This document shows, in pieces, positions 16,862-25,028 of a stretch of 34,838 nt of DNA. The position numbers were made by a program, and so were the translations under genes. The DNA is from Candidatus Collierbacteria bacterium (GTDB lineage Bacteria; Patescibacteriota; Microgenomatia; UBA1400; MFAQ01), in the NCBI GenBank assembly GCA_903886255.1, contig CAISLM010000080.1, positions 1-34,838 of the forward strand, given 5' to 3'. The notes beneath the pieces are model-generated. The model was given only the letters and a program-made list of their open reading frames with translations, ran no database searches and had not been told where the DNA came from. Every line of letters starts with the position of its first letter. Within the stretch, counting starts at the first letter, position 1.

Positions 16862-18658
16862 CTAATTAGACTTTTCAGTAATTTCCTTGGAAACTTTTTC
16901 AACAAAGTCTGCTATTGTCATCGCTCCCAGATCCTTCTGTCCTCTTTGACGAACAGATACTTGCTTTGCTTCAACCTCTTTTTCTCCGATAATTAGCATA
17001 TATGGTACTTTAGAGGCTTCTGCGTTGCGGATTTTCTTTCCCAAAGAATCGGCATCTCTATTTAGTTCTGATCTGATTCCTTTTTCCTTCAGTTTTTTTA
17101 GCACTTCTTCAGAATAACCAATTGTTTTTTCCGAAATAGGTAATATTGTTACTTGTACTGGTGAAAGCCAAAGCGGGAATGCTCCGCCGAAATGTTCCAG
17201 CAGAATCATCATCATTCTTTCCGCCGATCCAATTATTGCCCTATGTAGCATTACCGGATGTTTCTGTGAACCATCTTGATCCGTATAAACCAATCCGAAT
17301 CTTTCCGGCATCACAAAGTCAATTTGCACCGTCGACAACTGCCATTCTCTTCCGAGAGCATCGGTCGCAATCAAGTCCATTTTTGGTGCATAAAATGCCG
17401 CTTCACCGGGACCTTGGAAATACTCGATCTGGTTTCTTTCCATAATAACTTCTGCCCATTTCTCAACTCTATCCCAAACTTTCGGGTCGCCCAAATATTT
17501 TTCCGGATGTTGCATGTCTCTCGTTGACAATCTGTATTTATATTTGAACCCGAACGTTCCCATTATTTTCTTCGTCATCTGCAATGCCATATCAATCTCT
17601 GCATCAACTTGATCCTCTCGACAAAATATGTGGCAGTCGTCCTGAGAAAAAGCCCTTGTTCGAGCTAGACCGGAGAGTTCACCCGGTTTTTCATCGCGGT
17701 AAAGCATCGCAAAATCAGTCAGTCGAAGTGGCAAATCACGATAACTTCTTGCCTGAGCTGCATAAATCTGAGTATGCTGTGGACAGTTCATCGGCTTCAA
17801 AAACATTTCTTCATCGGAGAAATTAGACACCACTCTAAACATTGAGTCTTTATATTTGTCATAATGTCCGGAAGTCTTAAACAGATCAGCTTTTGCTACT
17901 TGTGGCGTCCACACCTGGGTATATCCTTCATCAAACTGCATTTTTTCCACAAAATCATTGAGAGTTCTCCGAATAAATGCTCCCTTGGGTGAATAAAGTG
18001 GAAAACCGCTTCCAACCAAGTCCGAAAAAGAAAATAGATCCAGTTCTTTCCCGAGTTTTCTATGATCTCTCTTTTTTGCCTCTTCAATTAGTGACACATA
18101 TTTATCCAGTTCTTCCTGAGTTTCAAAGGCCGTTCCGTAGATTCGTGTCAGCATTTTATTTTTTTCGTCTCCATGCCAATAAGCCCCCGCAACTGACAGT
18201 AATTTAACCGCACCAATTTCTGATACAGAATCCAGATGTGGACCGGAACAAAGATCTTCATCAATCACTTTTCCATCCGGTAATGTCATTTGATATGTTG
18301 ACAAGCTTTCTCCACGCTTTGCGATTTCATCCACCCATTCCATTTTGTATGGATTGTCAGCAAACGTCTTTTTTGCCTCATCGGCATCAATCTCTCTTCG
18401 CACCATCTTGGCAGACGATTTAATTATTCGTGCCATTTCTTTTTCTATAGCCGGAAAATCGGCCTCGGTTATTTTGTCACTGAGCTCAAAATCGAAATAA
18501 AACCCATCGTCCGTCGCCGGTCCCATCGCCTTTTTCAAGCTCGGATACAGCTTCTGCATGGCCGTATGCAAAACATGCTCTGCGGTGTGACGGATCTTCA
18601 GCAACTTTTGTTGCTTTTCATCCATACTCTGATACTTTTCATCTAGTTTTTTAGACAT
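16862..18658 (-). CDS. thrS: Threonyl-tRNA synthetase
   Basis: RHTAEHVLHTAMQKLYP, MNCPQHTQIY, LPLRLTDFAMLYRDEKPGELSGLARTRAFSQDDCHIFC, HRAIIGSAERMMMILLEH. Confidence 0.97.
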   Translation of the reverse strand: MSKKLDEKYQSMDEKQQKLLKIRHTAEHVLHTAMQKLYPSLKKAMGPATDDGFYFDFELSDKITEADFPAIEKEMARIIKSSAKMVRREIDADEAKKTFADNPYKMEWVDEIAKRGESLSTYQMTLPDGKVIDEDLCSGPHLDSVSEIGAVKLLSVAGAYWHGDEKNKMLTRIYGTAFETQEELDKYVSLIEEAKKRDHRKLGKELDLFSFSDLVGSGFPLYSPKGAFIRRTLNDFVEKMQFDEGYTQVWTPQVAKADLFKTSGHYDKYKDSMFRVVSNFSDEEMFLKPMNCPQHTQIYAAQARSYRDLPLRLTDFAMLYRDEKPGELSGLARTRAFSQDDCHIFCREDQVDAEIDMALQMTKKIMGTFGFKYKYRLSTRDMQHPEKYLGDPKVWDRVEKWAEVIMERNQIEYFQGPGEAAFYAPKMDLIATDALGREWQLSTVQIDFVMPERFGLVYTDQDGSQKHPVMLHRAIIGSAERMMMILLEHFGGAFPLWLSPVQVTILPISEKTIGYSEEVLKKLKEKGIRSELNRDADSLGKKIRNAEASKVPYMLIIGEKEVEAKQVSVRQRGQKDLGAMTIADFVEKVSKEITEKSN

Positions 18659-18665
18659 ATTTGTT

Positions 18666-18702
18666 CGTCATTGCGAGCGTGTAATCACGCGTGGCAATCT
18701 AT
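18666..18702. repeat. REP-like palindrome of the 'GTCATTGCGAG...GGCAATC' class in the thrS 5' region
   Basis: CGTCATTGCGAGCGTGTAATCACGCGTGGCAATCT: ATTGC/GCAAT and CGTG-TAAT-CACG arms (18670-18698). Confidence 0.6.
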
Positions 18703-18722
18703 ATAAATAATAACAACTTAAC

Positions 18723-18840
18723 AAAAAAACTACCCTTCTTGCAAGAACCCTTCCGGGTGGTTCCATCTTGCTTGCTAGGTAGCCTCTTAATCCGAGCGTT
18801 GGTGCTCACCCCTGCTTCTCCCCGGTTGGTAGCCGGATCA
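18723..18840 (-). promoter_or_regulatory. Miniature T-box leader of thrS
   Basis: Codon hairpin UCCGG-CUACCAA-CCGGG (18837-18821, ACC at 18830-18828); antiterminator GCAAGA-[UGGAACC]-ACCC-GGAA-GGGU-UCUUGC (18771-18741); terminator-like pairing, then T7 (18729-18723). Confidence 0.8.
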
Positions 18841-18896
18841 CCAAAACAATTCACTTATACCTTAGTATACCACTCTCAAATTCGTGCCTACGCACT

Positions 18897-18925
18897 TGAC
18901 AAAATACACTATAGGGTGTACACTC
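18897..18925 (+). promoter_or_regulatory. Promoter TTGACA-N17-TACACT
   Basis: TTGACA 18897-18902, TACACT 18920-18925; SD GAGGAGG then GTG at 18973. Confidence 0.8.
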
Positions 18926-18972
18926 AGGCTCGTAATCTTAAAATTCATTTACTTATCCACGAGGAGGAAAAC

Positions 18973-19266
18973 GTGCCCAAAAGTATCTATTCCGGCGACA
19001 ACAAAATCGTCGAAAAAATCAAGTGTGTTCTTGGAAAAAATGTTACTCTCGCCACCAAGACACACAAAAGCATTTTTGACGAATCAAAGCCAGCCATCCG
19101 CCAAACGAAGCTCAAAGGCATTGCCGTCGGCAACGATGGTCTTGTCTTCACCTTCGAAAACAATCTTCGACACGTGCTCGAAATCGGTGATGAAATCACG
19201 ATTTCGAAGCATTTTGTCACCTTTGTTGATTCTGAAGGCAACAACTTCACCATCACCCGCAAGTAG
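18973..19266 (+). CDS. Small orphan protein, paralog A (97 aa)
   Basis: SD GAGGAGG + GTG start, own promoter and terminator. The track's ATG at 18691 is upstream of the promoter. Shares G.A.G..GL.FTF....RH.L..GD...I..V.F.D.EG with the next gene. Confidence 0.8.
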   Translation: MPKSIYSGDNKIVEKIKCVLGKNVTLATKTHKSIFDESKPAIRQTKLKGIAVGNDGLVFTFENNLRHVLEIGDEITISKHFVTFVDSEGNNFTITRK

Positions 19267-19272
19267 CCACCA

Positions 19273-19299
19273 CTGACCGCCAAAGGCGGTCAGTTTTTT
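19273..19299 (+). terminator. Rho-independent terminator
   Basis: CTGACCGCC-AAA-GGCGGTCAG-TTTTTT. Confidence 0.95.
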
Positions 19300-19314
19300 A
19301 TCCCCAGCTTATTC

Positions 19315-19343
19315 TTGTCATAATTAATTATGGGACGTATAAT
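19315..19343 (+). promoter_or_regulatory. Promoter TTGTCA-N17-TATAAT
   Basis: TTGTCA 19315-19320, TATAAT 19338-19343; SD AAAAGGAG before ATG 19401. Confidence 0.85.
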
Positions 19344-19400
19344 TCACCTGCAATCTTAAAATTCGCCTTCCGAGCCTTTCTCTCACCAAAAGGAGACTAA

Positions 19401-19751
19401 ATGGCCTATTTCACCTTATACCCGAATGACGACACTGTTCTTAAAAGTGTCCGTGAAGCACTGCCGAAAAATCCTCATGTTGCCGTCGAAGGCAAACGCA
19501 CCCGCGTCCCCTATTACTGGCGCTACCGGGTAAAACTTCCTACTCCTGTCAAGATGATAGGCGTTGCCATCGGCAAAGGCGGTCTGATCTTCACCTTTGC
19601 GGACGGCACTCGCCACACTCTCGGCTACGGTGACAAGGTCAGCATCGTTGTCAAAAAGGAAGTTGAACTCTGGAAATGCGACCCCTACAAGGCTCGCGTT
19701 TCTTTCACAGATATTGAGGGTAAAAAGGTTATCCTTACGCTTAAGTATTAA
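19401..19751 (+). CDS. Small orphan protein, paralog B (116 aa)
   Basis: Own promoter, SD and terminator; core VKMIGVAIGKGGLIFTFADGTRHTLGYGDKVSI...VSFTDIEGKKVILTL matches paralog A. Confidence 0.85.
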   Translation: MAYFTLYPNDDTVLKSVREALPKNPHVAVEGKRTRVPYYWRYRVKLPTPVKMIGVAIGKGGLIFTFADGTRHTLGYGDKVSIVVKKEVELWKCDPYKARVSFTDIEGKKVILTLKY

Positions 19752-19757
19752 TTCCAT

Positions 19758-19785
19758 AACCTCAGACTTTGTCTGAGGTTTTTTT
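19758..19785 (+). terminator. Rho-independent terminator
   Basis: AACCTCAGAC-TTT-GTCTGAGGTT followed by a T tract. Confidence 0.93.
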
Positions 19786-21262
19786 ATATCTCTTTTTTGA
19801 CTCGAAGGGGCGGAAATAGCGTTCCCTCTCTTGCCGACACGTCTTCCATAAACCAAAATAGTCTTTCCGACATTCCAAAACCGGAAGTGGGCGGCATACC
19901 ATACTCCAGCATTTCTACAAAATCCGTGTCCATCATTTGTGCTTCTTCATCACCCTTCTTTCTGGCTTTTTCTTGTTCTTCGAACCTTTCTTTTTGGTCC
20001 ATTGGATCATTTAGCTCCGAATAACCATTTCCCAGTTCCGAACCTGCGATTAATATCTGGAATCTCTCCGTCAGTTCCGGATTCTCCGGCTTACTTTTTG
20101 CCAGAGGAGACATGATTTTTGGCACATTAATTAGAAATCCCGGCCCGGCAATTGTTTTCCTCACTATCTTCCAGCAGTTATCGATTAACCTAGCCCTGTT
20201 TATCTCTCCAGCTAATTTCACTCCTGATTTCTTAACTGTCTCAAGCATATCAACATCAGAAGAGTTGAGAATATCTATTCCGATCTTTTCTTTAATTACT
20301 GTTAGATAATCTATCTCTTTCCAATCATCAGCCAAGTCGTATTCCATTCCTCGGCTCACAAACTTTGTTTTTCCATAAACCTCTTTCGCCAAATACCGAT
20401 ATAACTCCCTAGTCAGCTGCATATTATCTCGATAATCCGCATACGCCCAATACCACTCCAAAGAATAATACTCTGGCATATGCTCATCATCCATCCCCTC
20501 GTTTCGAAAATTCGGTCCCAAAGTAAATATTTTTTCAAAGCCGGCACCGATTAATCTCTTTTGATAAAGCTCTGTTGATATTCGGAGGAAAAAATCTTGG
20601 TCGATCGAATTCATGTGAGTTATAAATGGTTTGGCATCTGCCCCACCCGTCACTGCTTCCAACACCGGTGTTTCCACCTCCATAAATCCCTTTGCTTTCA
20701 TAAAAGCCCGGCATTCACTCCAAAACTTCGCCTTTCTTTCAAATCGTTTAATTTTTTCGGGACTCATTAATAAATCCAGATATCTTTTTCTAAACGCCTC
20801 ATCCGGATCCACAATCCCCACCCACTTTTCCGGCAATGGTAACCTTGCTTTTGTCAAAATCTTTATTTCTTTTACCTGTAGGGAGACCTCTCCCGTTCTG
20901 GTTTTTACTACTTCTCCTGTTGTTTGAATAATATCGCCAATATCTAACAAGTCCAAATTATCAAAGCCTAACGTTTGTCTTGCCTTATCAGCCATATCCA
21001 TCATGTCCGATCGGATAAACAGTTGAATTCGTCCGCTTTGATCTTGAATCTGCCCAAAAATTAATTTACCATGCTCTCTCCAAGCCATAATTCTTCCCGC
21101 CAAAGTCAATGTCTTTCCTTCATATTTCTCGAAATTTTCTACCACTTCCGAATTCGAAACTTCTTTTATAGACCTCGCCGGATACAAATCAATTCCCATT
21201 TTTTTCAGGGTCTCAATCTTCTTTTCTCTTTCCTTCAATATTTCCTCAAGTCTACTTGCCAT
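19784..21262 (-). CDS. lysS: Lysyl-tRNA synthetase (class II)
   Basis: FRKRYLDLLMSPE, FMEVETPVLEAVTGGADAKPF, LRISTELYQKRLIGAGFEKIFTLGPNFRNEGMDDEHMPEY, GMPPTSGFGMSERL. Confidence 0.97.
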   Translation of the reverse strand: MASRLEEILKEREKKIETLKKMGIDLYPARSIKEVSNSEVVENFEKYEGKTLTLAGRIMAWREHGKLIFGQIQDQSGRIQLFIRSDMMDMADKARQTLGFDNLDLLDIGDIIQTTGEVVKTRTGEVSLQVKEIKILTKARLPLPEKWVGIVDPDEAFRKRYLDLLMSPEKIKRFERKAKFWSECRAFMKAKGFMEVETPVLEAVTGGADAKPFITHMNSIDQDFFLRISTELYQKRLIGAGFEKIFTLGPNFRNEGMDDEHMPEYYSLEWYWAYADYRDNMQLTRELYRYLAKEVYGKTKFVSRGMEYDLADDWKEIDYLTVIKEKIGIDILNSSDVDMLETVKKSGVKLAGEINRARLIDNCWKIVRKTIAGPGFLINVPKIMSPLAKSKPENPELTERFQILIAGSELGNGYSELNDPMDQKERFEEQEKARKKGDEEAQMMDTDFVEMLEYGMPPTSGFGMSERLFWFMEDVSAREGTLFPPLRVKKEI

Positions 21263-21287
21263 GCGTATATTGTAGCAAAACCAAGCT

Positions 21288-23009
21288 TTACATTTTATCT
21301 ACTGTCTCAATCCCTAAAAGCCAAAGTCCATTGGCAAGGATTTGTGCCGTTACTCTTGTTAAGGCTAATCTAAAATTCTCCGAATCCGTCCCCACTATTT
21401 TGCAGTTGGCATAAAAAAGATTAAATCTAGAAGAAAGCTCAATTAAATATGAGCAAATCAAATTGGGAGATAAATTATTACCGGCAATTTCCACTGTCTC
21501 CGGGAATCGGTAAATCCATCTCAATAAATTTCGTTCCTCAGGAGCCGGGGTAACTTCTCCAAACGCAAAAATATCTTTACTCCCTGCTTTTTCCAAAACA
21601 CTCATCGACCTGGCATACGCATATTGTAGATATGGCCCACTATCCCCCTCAAATGAAAGTGATGTTTCAAAATCAAATGAAATATCTTTCCCCGGCGATT
21701 GTTTAAGCATCGAATATTTAATCGCTCCCACTGCCACTTTAGTTATCACACTTTCAATATTTTCCACTTCCTTATCTCTGCCTGTTTCCTTCATTTTTTT
21801 TCTTATCTCGTCACCTACCTCCAATAGCAAACTTTCTCCGGTCACGACATCTCCTGTTCTGGAAGACATCTTCCCGTTTTTCAAACGCAACATCCCGTGG
21901 CCCACATGCATTGTCCTCTCTGCAAGATCCGGGCTAATAAAGCTGGCCGCTTTCAATAATACGTTGAAATACTCATTGATCTCGTTTGCCGTCACAATTA
22001 CCGATCTATCATAAGGAAATCTTTCATATTTCACTCTGATCAAAGCCAAATCTTTCGCCTCATATGTCGGCAGACCCATTTTGTTTATAAATACTCTTGT
22101 GTGTAATCCATATTTCTCTCCATTAAAGATCACCGCCCCCTGACTTTCTTCGAACACACCTCTTGCCAGATATTCTTTCACCAATCCCAATCCTATGCTT
22201 CCCACCTCGCTCTCGAAAAAATATTCGTCAAACTTCGTTCCCAATTTTTTATAGATTAATTCGAAATATTCCAAGCTCCACTTTCTTCCCAATTCATAAA
22301 CTTCATTTACTTCAGAATCATCCTTGTCGTAAATGGTTTTATTTAGCTCATCTATTTCCAATTTAACCCTTTCCATCTCTTCGTATTCCCTCGCCCCTCT
22401 TGCATAGGCCTCTCCCAAAAATTTGATCCTCTCACCCAGACTAATTTTTCCGATACCTTGCATATCTGTATTCCTTTCGGCAAACAATTCTCGCAGGCCG
22501 TAAATACTTTTGGCTACGTGAAGTCCCACATCTCCCTGATAGTTAGCTCTTTTTATCTCAGCTCCCTGAAACTCCATCAATCTGGATAATGACTCTCCAA
22601 TCGCGTTACTCATCAAGTGGCCAATATGGAACTGCTTGAATGGATTTGGGTCGGTATACTCCACCATTACCTTCTTTTCAAATAGTTCCTTATTCCTTCC
22701 ATAATCATTCTTTTCCCCAAGAACTTCCTGCATTTCTTCGAGTAGATATTTATCTTTCAAATAAAAATTGATAAACCCAGGCCCCGCCGGTTCAATTTTT
22801 TCAACATACTCCTTTAATGCTTCATTTCCCTGAAGTTTCACCACCAAATCCAGCGCCAATTCTCTTGGATTTCTTCCTAAGTTTTTCGCCAACACCAAGG
22901 CTGCATTTGTAGAAAAATCACCCATCTTTTCGTCTGCCGGATGCTCCACCGCAAACTCTTTGCCTAACGCAAACTCTGCAACTACCTCTTTAATTGTTTC
23001 TTTAATCAT
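21288..23009 (-). CDS. argS: Arginyl-tRNA synthetase
   Basis: YTDPNPFKQFHIGHLMSNAIGESLSRL, NYQGDVGLHVAKSIYGL, KMSSRTGDVVTGESLL. The track start (23036) lies inside the leader terminator; ATG 23009 (MIKETIKEVVAEF) preferred. Confidence 0.96.
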   Translation of the reverse strand: MIKETIKEVVAEFALGKEFAVEHPADEKMGDFSTNAALVLAKNLGRNPRELALDLVVKLQGNEALKEYVEKIEPAGPGFINFYLKDKYLLEEMQEVLGEKNDYGRNKELFEKKVMVEYTDPNPFKQFHIGHLMSNAIGESLSRLMEFQGAEIKRANYQGDVGLHVAKSIYGLRELFAERNTDMQGIGKISLGERIKFLGEAYARGAREYEEMERVKLEIDELNKTIYDKDDSEVNEVYELGRKWSLEYFELIYKKLGTKFDEYFFESEVGSIGLGLVKEYLARGVFEESQGAVIFNGEKYGLHTRVFINKMGLPTYEAKDLALIRVKYERFPYDRSVIVTANEINEYFNVLLKAASFISPDLAERTMHVGHGMLRLKNGKMSSRTGDVVTGESLLLEVGDEIRKKMKETGRDKEVENIESVITKVAVGAIKYSMLKQSPGKDISFDFETSLSFEGDSGPYLQYAYARSMSVLEKAGSKDIFAFGEVTPAPEERNLLRWIYRFPETVEIAGNNLSPNLICSYLIELSSRFNLFYANCKIVGTDSENFRLALTRVTAQILANGLWLLGIETVDKM

Positions 23010-23024
23010 TTTTCTTAATATATT

Positions 23025-23170
23025 AAAACCCCTCACTTAAACTAAGACAATTAATCTTAACTTAAGTCAGGGGTTCTTGAATGAACGGTACCACCCTTCC
23101 ATACTCTGTGTGCTATATCGGGCTACCCCGGTGAATTTCTCCACTGGCTCGGAAGATCGCGACTCTTCGT
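23025..23170 (-). promoter_or_regulatory. Miniature T-box leader of argS
   Basis: Codon hairpin GAAGA-GUCGCGA-UCUUC (23168-23152, CGC at 23161-23159); CGGG-GUAG-CCCG hairpin; antiterminator AGGG-[UGGUACC]-GUUC-AUUCAA-GAAC-CCCU (23097-23069); terminator AACCCCUGACUUAAG...CUUAGUUUAAGUGAGGGGUUUU. Confidence 0.9.
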
Positions 23171-23195
23171 CAAAGCTATCCTATTTTACACCAAC

Positions 23196-23218
23196 AAAAA
23201 TCCCGCCATCAGGCGGGA
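23196..23218 (-). terminator. Rho-independent terminator of the 23225..23656 gene
   Basis: Minus strand: TCCCGCC-TGAT-GGCGGGA-TTTTT. Confidence 0.93.
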
Positions 23219-23224
23219 TAATAT

Positions 23225-23656
23225 TTAATGTCTGCTAACAGCCGGCAAAAAGGAAGCCAAAATCTTCCACTGTTCAGCCCGTTTTTTGTCGTAAACCATC
23301 ATCTTATAAATGTATTCCTCCACTTCATCAATCAAGTGGGCTGGAGCACTACGACCGAGTTTGTTTAAACAAGAAACACAGTACCAAATACTCTCAAGAT
23401 TGTCACCATAAAACAACTTCTTTTGATCCCAAAGTACTTTGGCAAGTGACAAAAGAGTTTCCTTCAATTTCAACGCCAGAGCATTTTCTTCATCATCACT
23501 CGGCGTTCGATATAAAGCCTCGACCTCCCACGTCCACGCAGGCCCATGGCCACTGTAGGCACTAATTACAATCTCTCCGGCTTTAAGGAAATTTCCTTGC
23601 CCGATCATTTCCTCAACACCTTTTATAAAATATTCTGCAAACGCCTTAGTTGTCAA
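23225..23656 (-). CDS. Hypothetical protein (~143 aa)
   Basis: Likely TTG start at 23656 preceded by CGGAGGTG; own terminator. No family recognised. Confidence 0.65.
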   Translation of the reverse strand: MTTKAFAEYFIKGVEEMIGQGNFLKAGEIVISAYSGHGPAWTWEVEALYRTPSDDEENALALKLKETLLSLAKVLWDQKKLFYGDNLESIWYCVSCLNKLGRSAPAHLIDEVEEYIYKMMVYDKKRAEQWKILASFLPAVSRH

Positions 23657-23718
23657 AATGCACCTCCGAGTTAAGATGCTGTATTCTATCATCAAAGCTG
23701 AATCACTCCCAATATGTC

Positions 23719-23755
23719 TATCCTGTAGTACATATTTGACAAAAGCTACAGGATA
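23719..23755. promoter_or_regulatory. Perfect 10-bp inverted repeat (operator candidate) on the GH3 promoter
   Basis: TATCCTGTAG (23719-23728) / CTACAGGATA (23746-23755) flanking -35 TTGACA (23736-23741). Confidence 0.75.
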
Positions 23756-23765
23756 AAGCTATAAT
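23736..23765 (+). promoter_or_regulatory. Promoter TTGACA-N18-TATAAT for the GH3 gene
   Basis: TTGACA 23736-23741, TATAAT 23760-23765; SD AAAGGAGG 23811-23818. Confidence 0.85.
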
Positions 23766-23823
23766 TCCCAGACTTCGAATGATTACCAGGGCTCTTTAAA
23801 ACATTCAGGGAAAGGAGGTGGCA

Positions 23824-24969
23824 GTGAAAAATGTCGGTCGTATACTATCTTTAGTGGCAATTTTTATCGTCATTTACCTATTTTTATCCTCAAAAATCCA
23901 AATTCCGAGCCTAATTAATTCAGGTTCCAATTCCAACTCTGACACCGGTTTCTCAATTAATTATTCCTCGGCATCGGCAAAACAACCCCAAGCCAGTCCC
24001 GATTCATATCTAGATACGGCTAAAAAAATGACGTTGGAGCAAAAAGTTCGTCAAGTTCTTATTTGTGGATATACAGGAATTAATGTTCAAGATGCTTTAG
24101 ACCAATCAAGGTTTTGCGGTAACTACCTTTTGATGAGTGAAAATATTTCGGGTCTGTCTATCAATCAGATAAAGTCCAACAATGATCGAATACATAACCA
24201 AGACACACAAACTTGGATCATGATCGATCAGGAGGGCGGACAAGTGACAAGGATTCCGGATGGTTCACCATCGGCTCGTGTCATGGGGGACACAAATACC
24301 GTTATCGATTGGGGAAATAAAATTTCCCAGGATTTGAAAGCCAGTGGGATCGACATGGATCTGGCTCCCGTCGCCGACACTACAGAACTGAGTCCTGCAA
24401 TTGGAGATCGGTCTTTCGCCGATGACCCCACGCAAGTTAGTATATTTGTCAATCAATTTGTGAGTGCTCTTCAATCGAATGGCATTGTTGCCGTCATCAA
24501 ACATCTTCCCGGTCACGGCAGGGTCCTTTCGAACACTCACACCACTATTGGTTCGCTAAACTATAGCTGGCAAGAAATCCAGGACTTTGATCTTCTACCC
24601 TTTGTTAGTGCGATTAACAATGGAGTTGAAGTCGTCATGGTCGGCCATATTATCGTTCCCGATCTGGACAACAAACCGGCGACCATTAGCCAAAAAACTA
24701 TTTCCAAACTCAGAGAGTTTTTACCCAAAGGATCCGAAATTATTCTCATGACGGATTCTCTCACCATGGAAGGCGTCGGAATTCCGGTAACCGAAGCGCC
24801 GATTGAAGCCCTCAAAGCTGGAGAAGATATGCTTATCATCCAAGGCATTCCTTCTGAGGACACTTTTAATCGGATAGTCTCCGCTTACAATTCCGGCTAC
24901 CTGGATATAAATCAACTTAATCTCTCGGTCGCCCGAATTCTCAGGGTCAAATCGCAATTCGGAAAATAA
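23824..24969 (+). CDS. Glycoside hydrolase family 3 protein (NagZ-like), membrane-anchored/secreted
   Basis: IDQEGGQVTRI, KHLPGHGRVLSNTHTTIG, MTDSLTMEGV; N-terminal hydrophobic segment. GTG 23824 fits the SD better than 23818. Confidence 0.93.
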   Translation: MKNVGRILSLVAIFIVIYLFLSSKIQIPSLINSGSNSNSDTGFSINYSSASAKQPQASPDSYLDTAKKMTLEQKVRQVLICGYTGINVQDALDQSRFCGNYLLMSENISGLSINQIKSNNDRIHNQDTQTWIMIDQEGGQVTRIPDGSPSARVMGDTNTVIDWGNKISQDLKASGIDMDLAPVADTTELSPAIGDRSFADDPTQVSIFVNQFVSALQSNGIVAVIKHLPGHGRVLSNTHTTIGSLNYSWQEIQDFDLLPFVSAINNGVEVVMVGHIIVPDLDNKPATISQKTISKLREFLPKGSEIILMTDSLTMEGVGIPVTEAPIEALKAGEDMLIIQGIPSEDTFNRIVSAYNSGYLDINQLNLSVARILRVKSQFGK

Positions 24970-24977
24970 TCAAGCAG

Positions 24978-25006
24978 AAGCAACAGTTAACCCCTGTTGC
25001 TTTTTT
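24978..25006 (+). terminator. Rho-independent terminator
   Basis: AAGCAACAG...CTGTTGCTTTTTT. Confidence 0.88.
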
Positions 25007-25028
25007 ATGTTCTAAAAACCCTTCAGTC

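Noticed and set aside
18691-18972. N-terminal extension of paralog A in the ORF track
   Set aside because: It covers the thrS T-box leader and lies upstream of the TTGACA/TACACT promoter; a strong SD precedes GTG 18973.
23010-23036. argS start at 23036
   Set aside because: Falls inside the T-box terminator hairpin; ATG 23009 begins the conserved N-terminus.
23100-23170. Possible tRNA in the argS leader (the 5-bp/7-nt hairpin looks like an anticodon arm)
   Set aside because: No T-arm GGTTCGAATCC-like sequence, no acceptor stem, no CCA context; the T-box explanation fits better.
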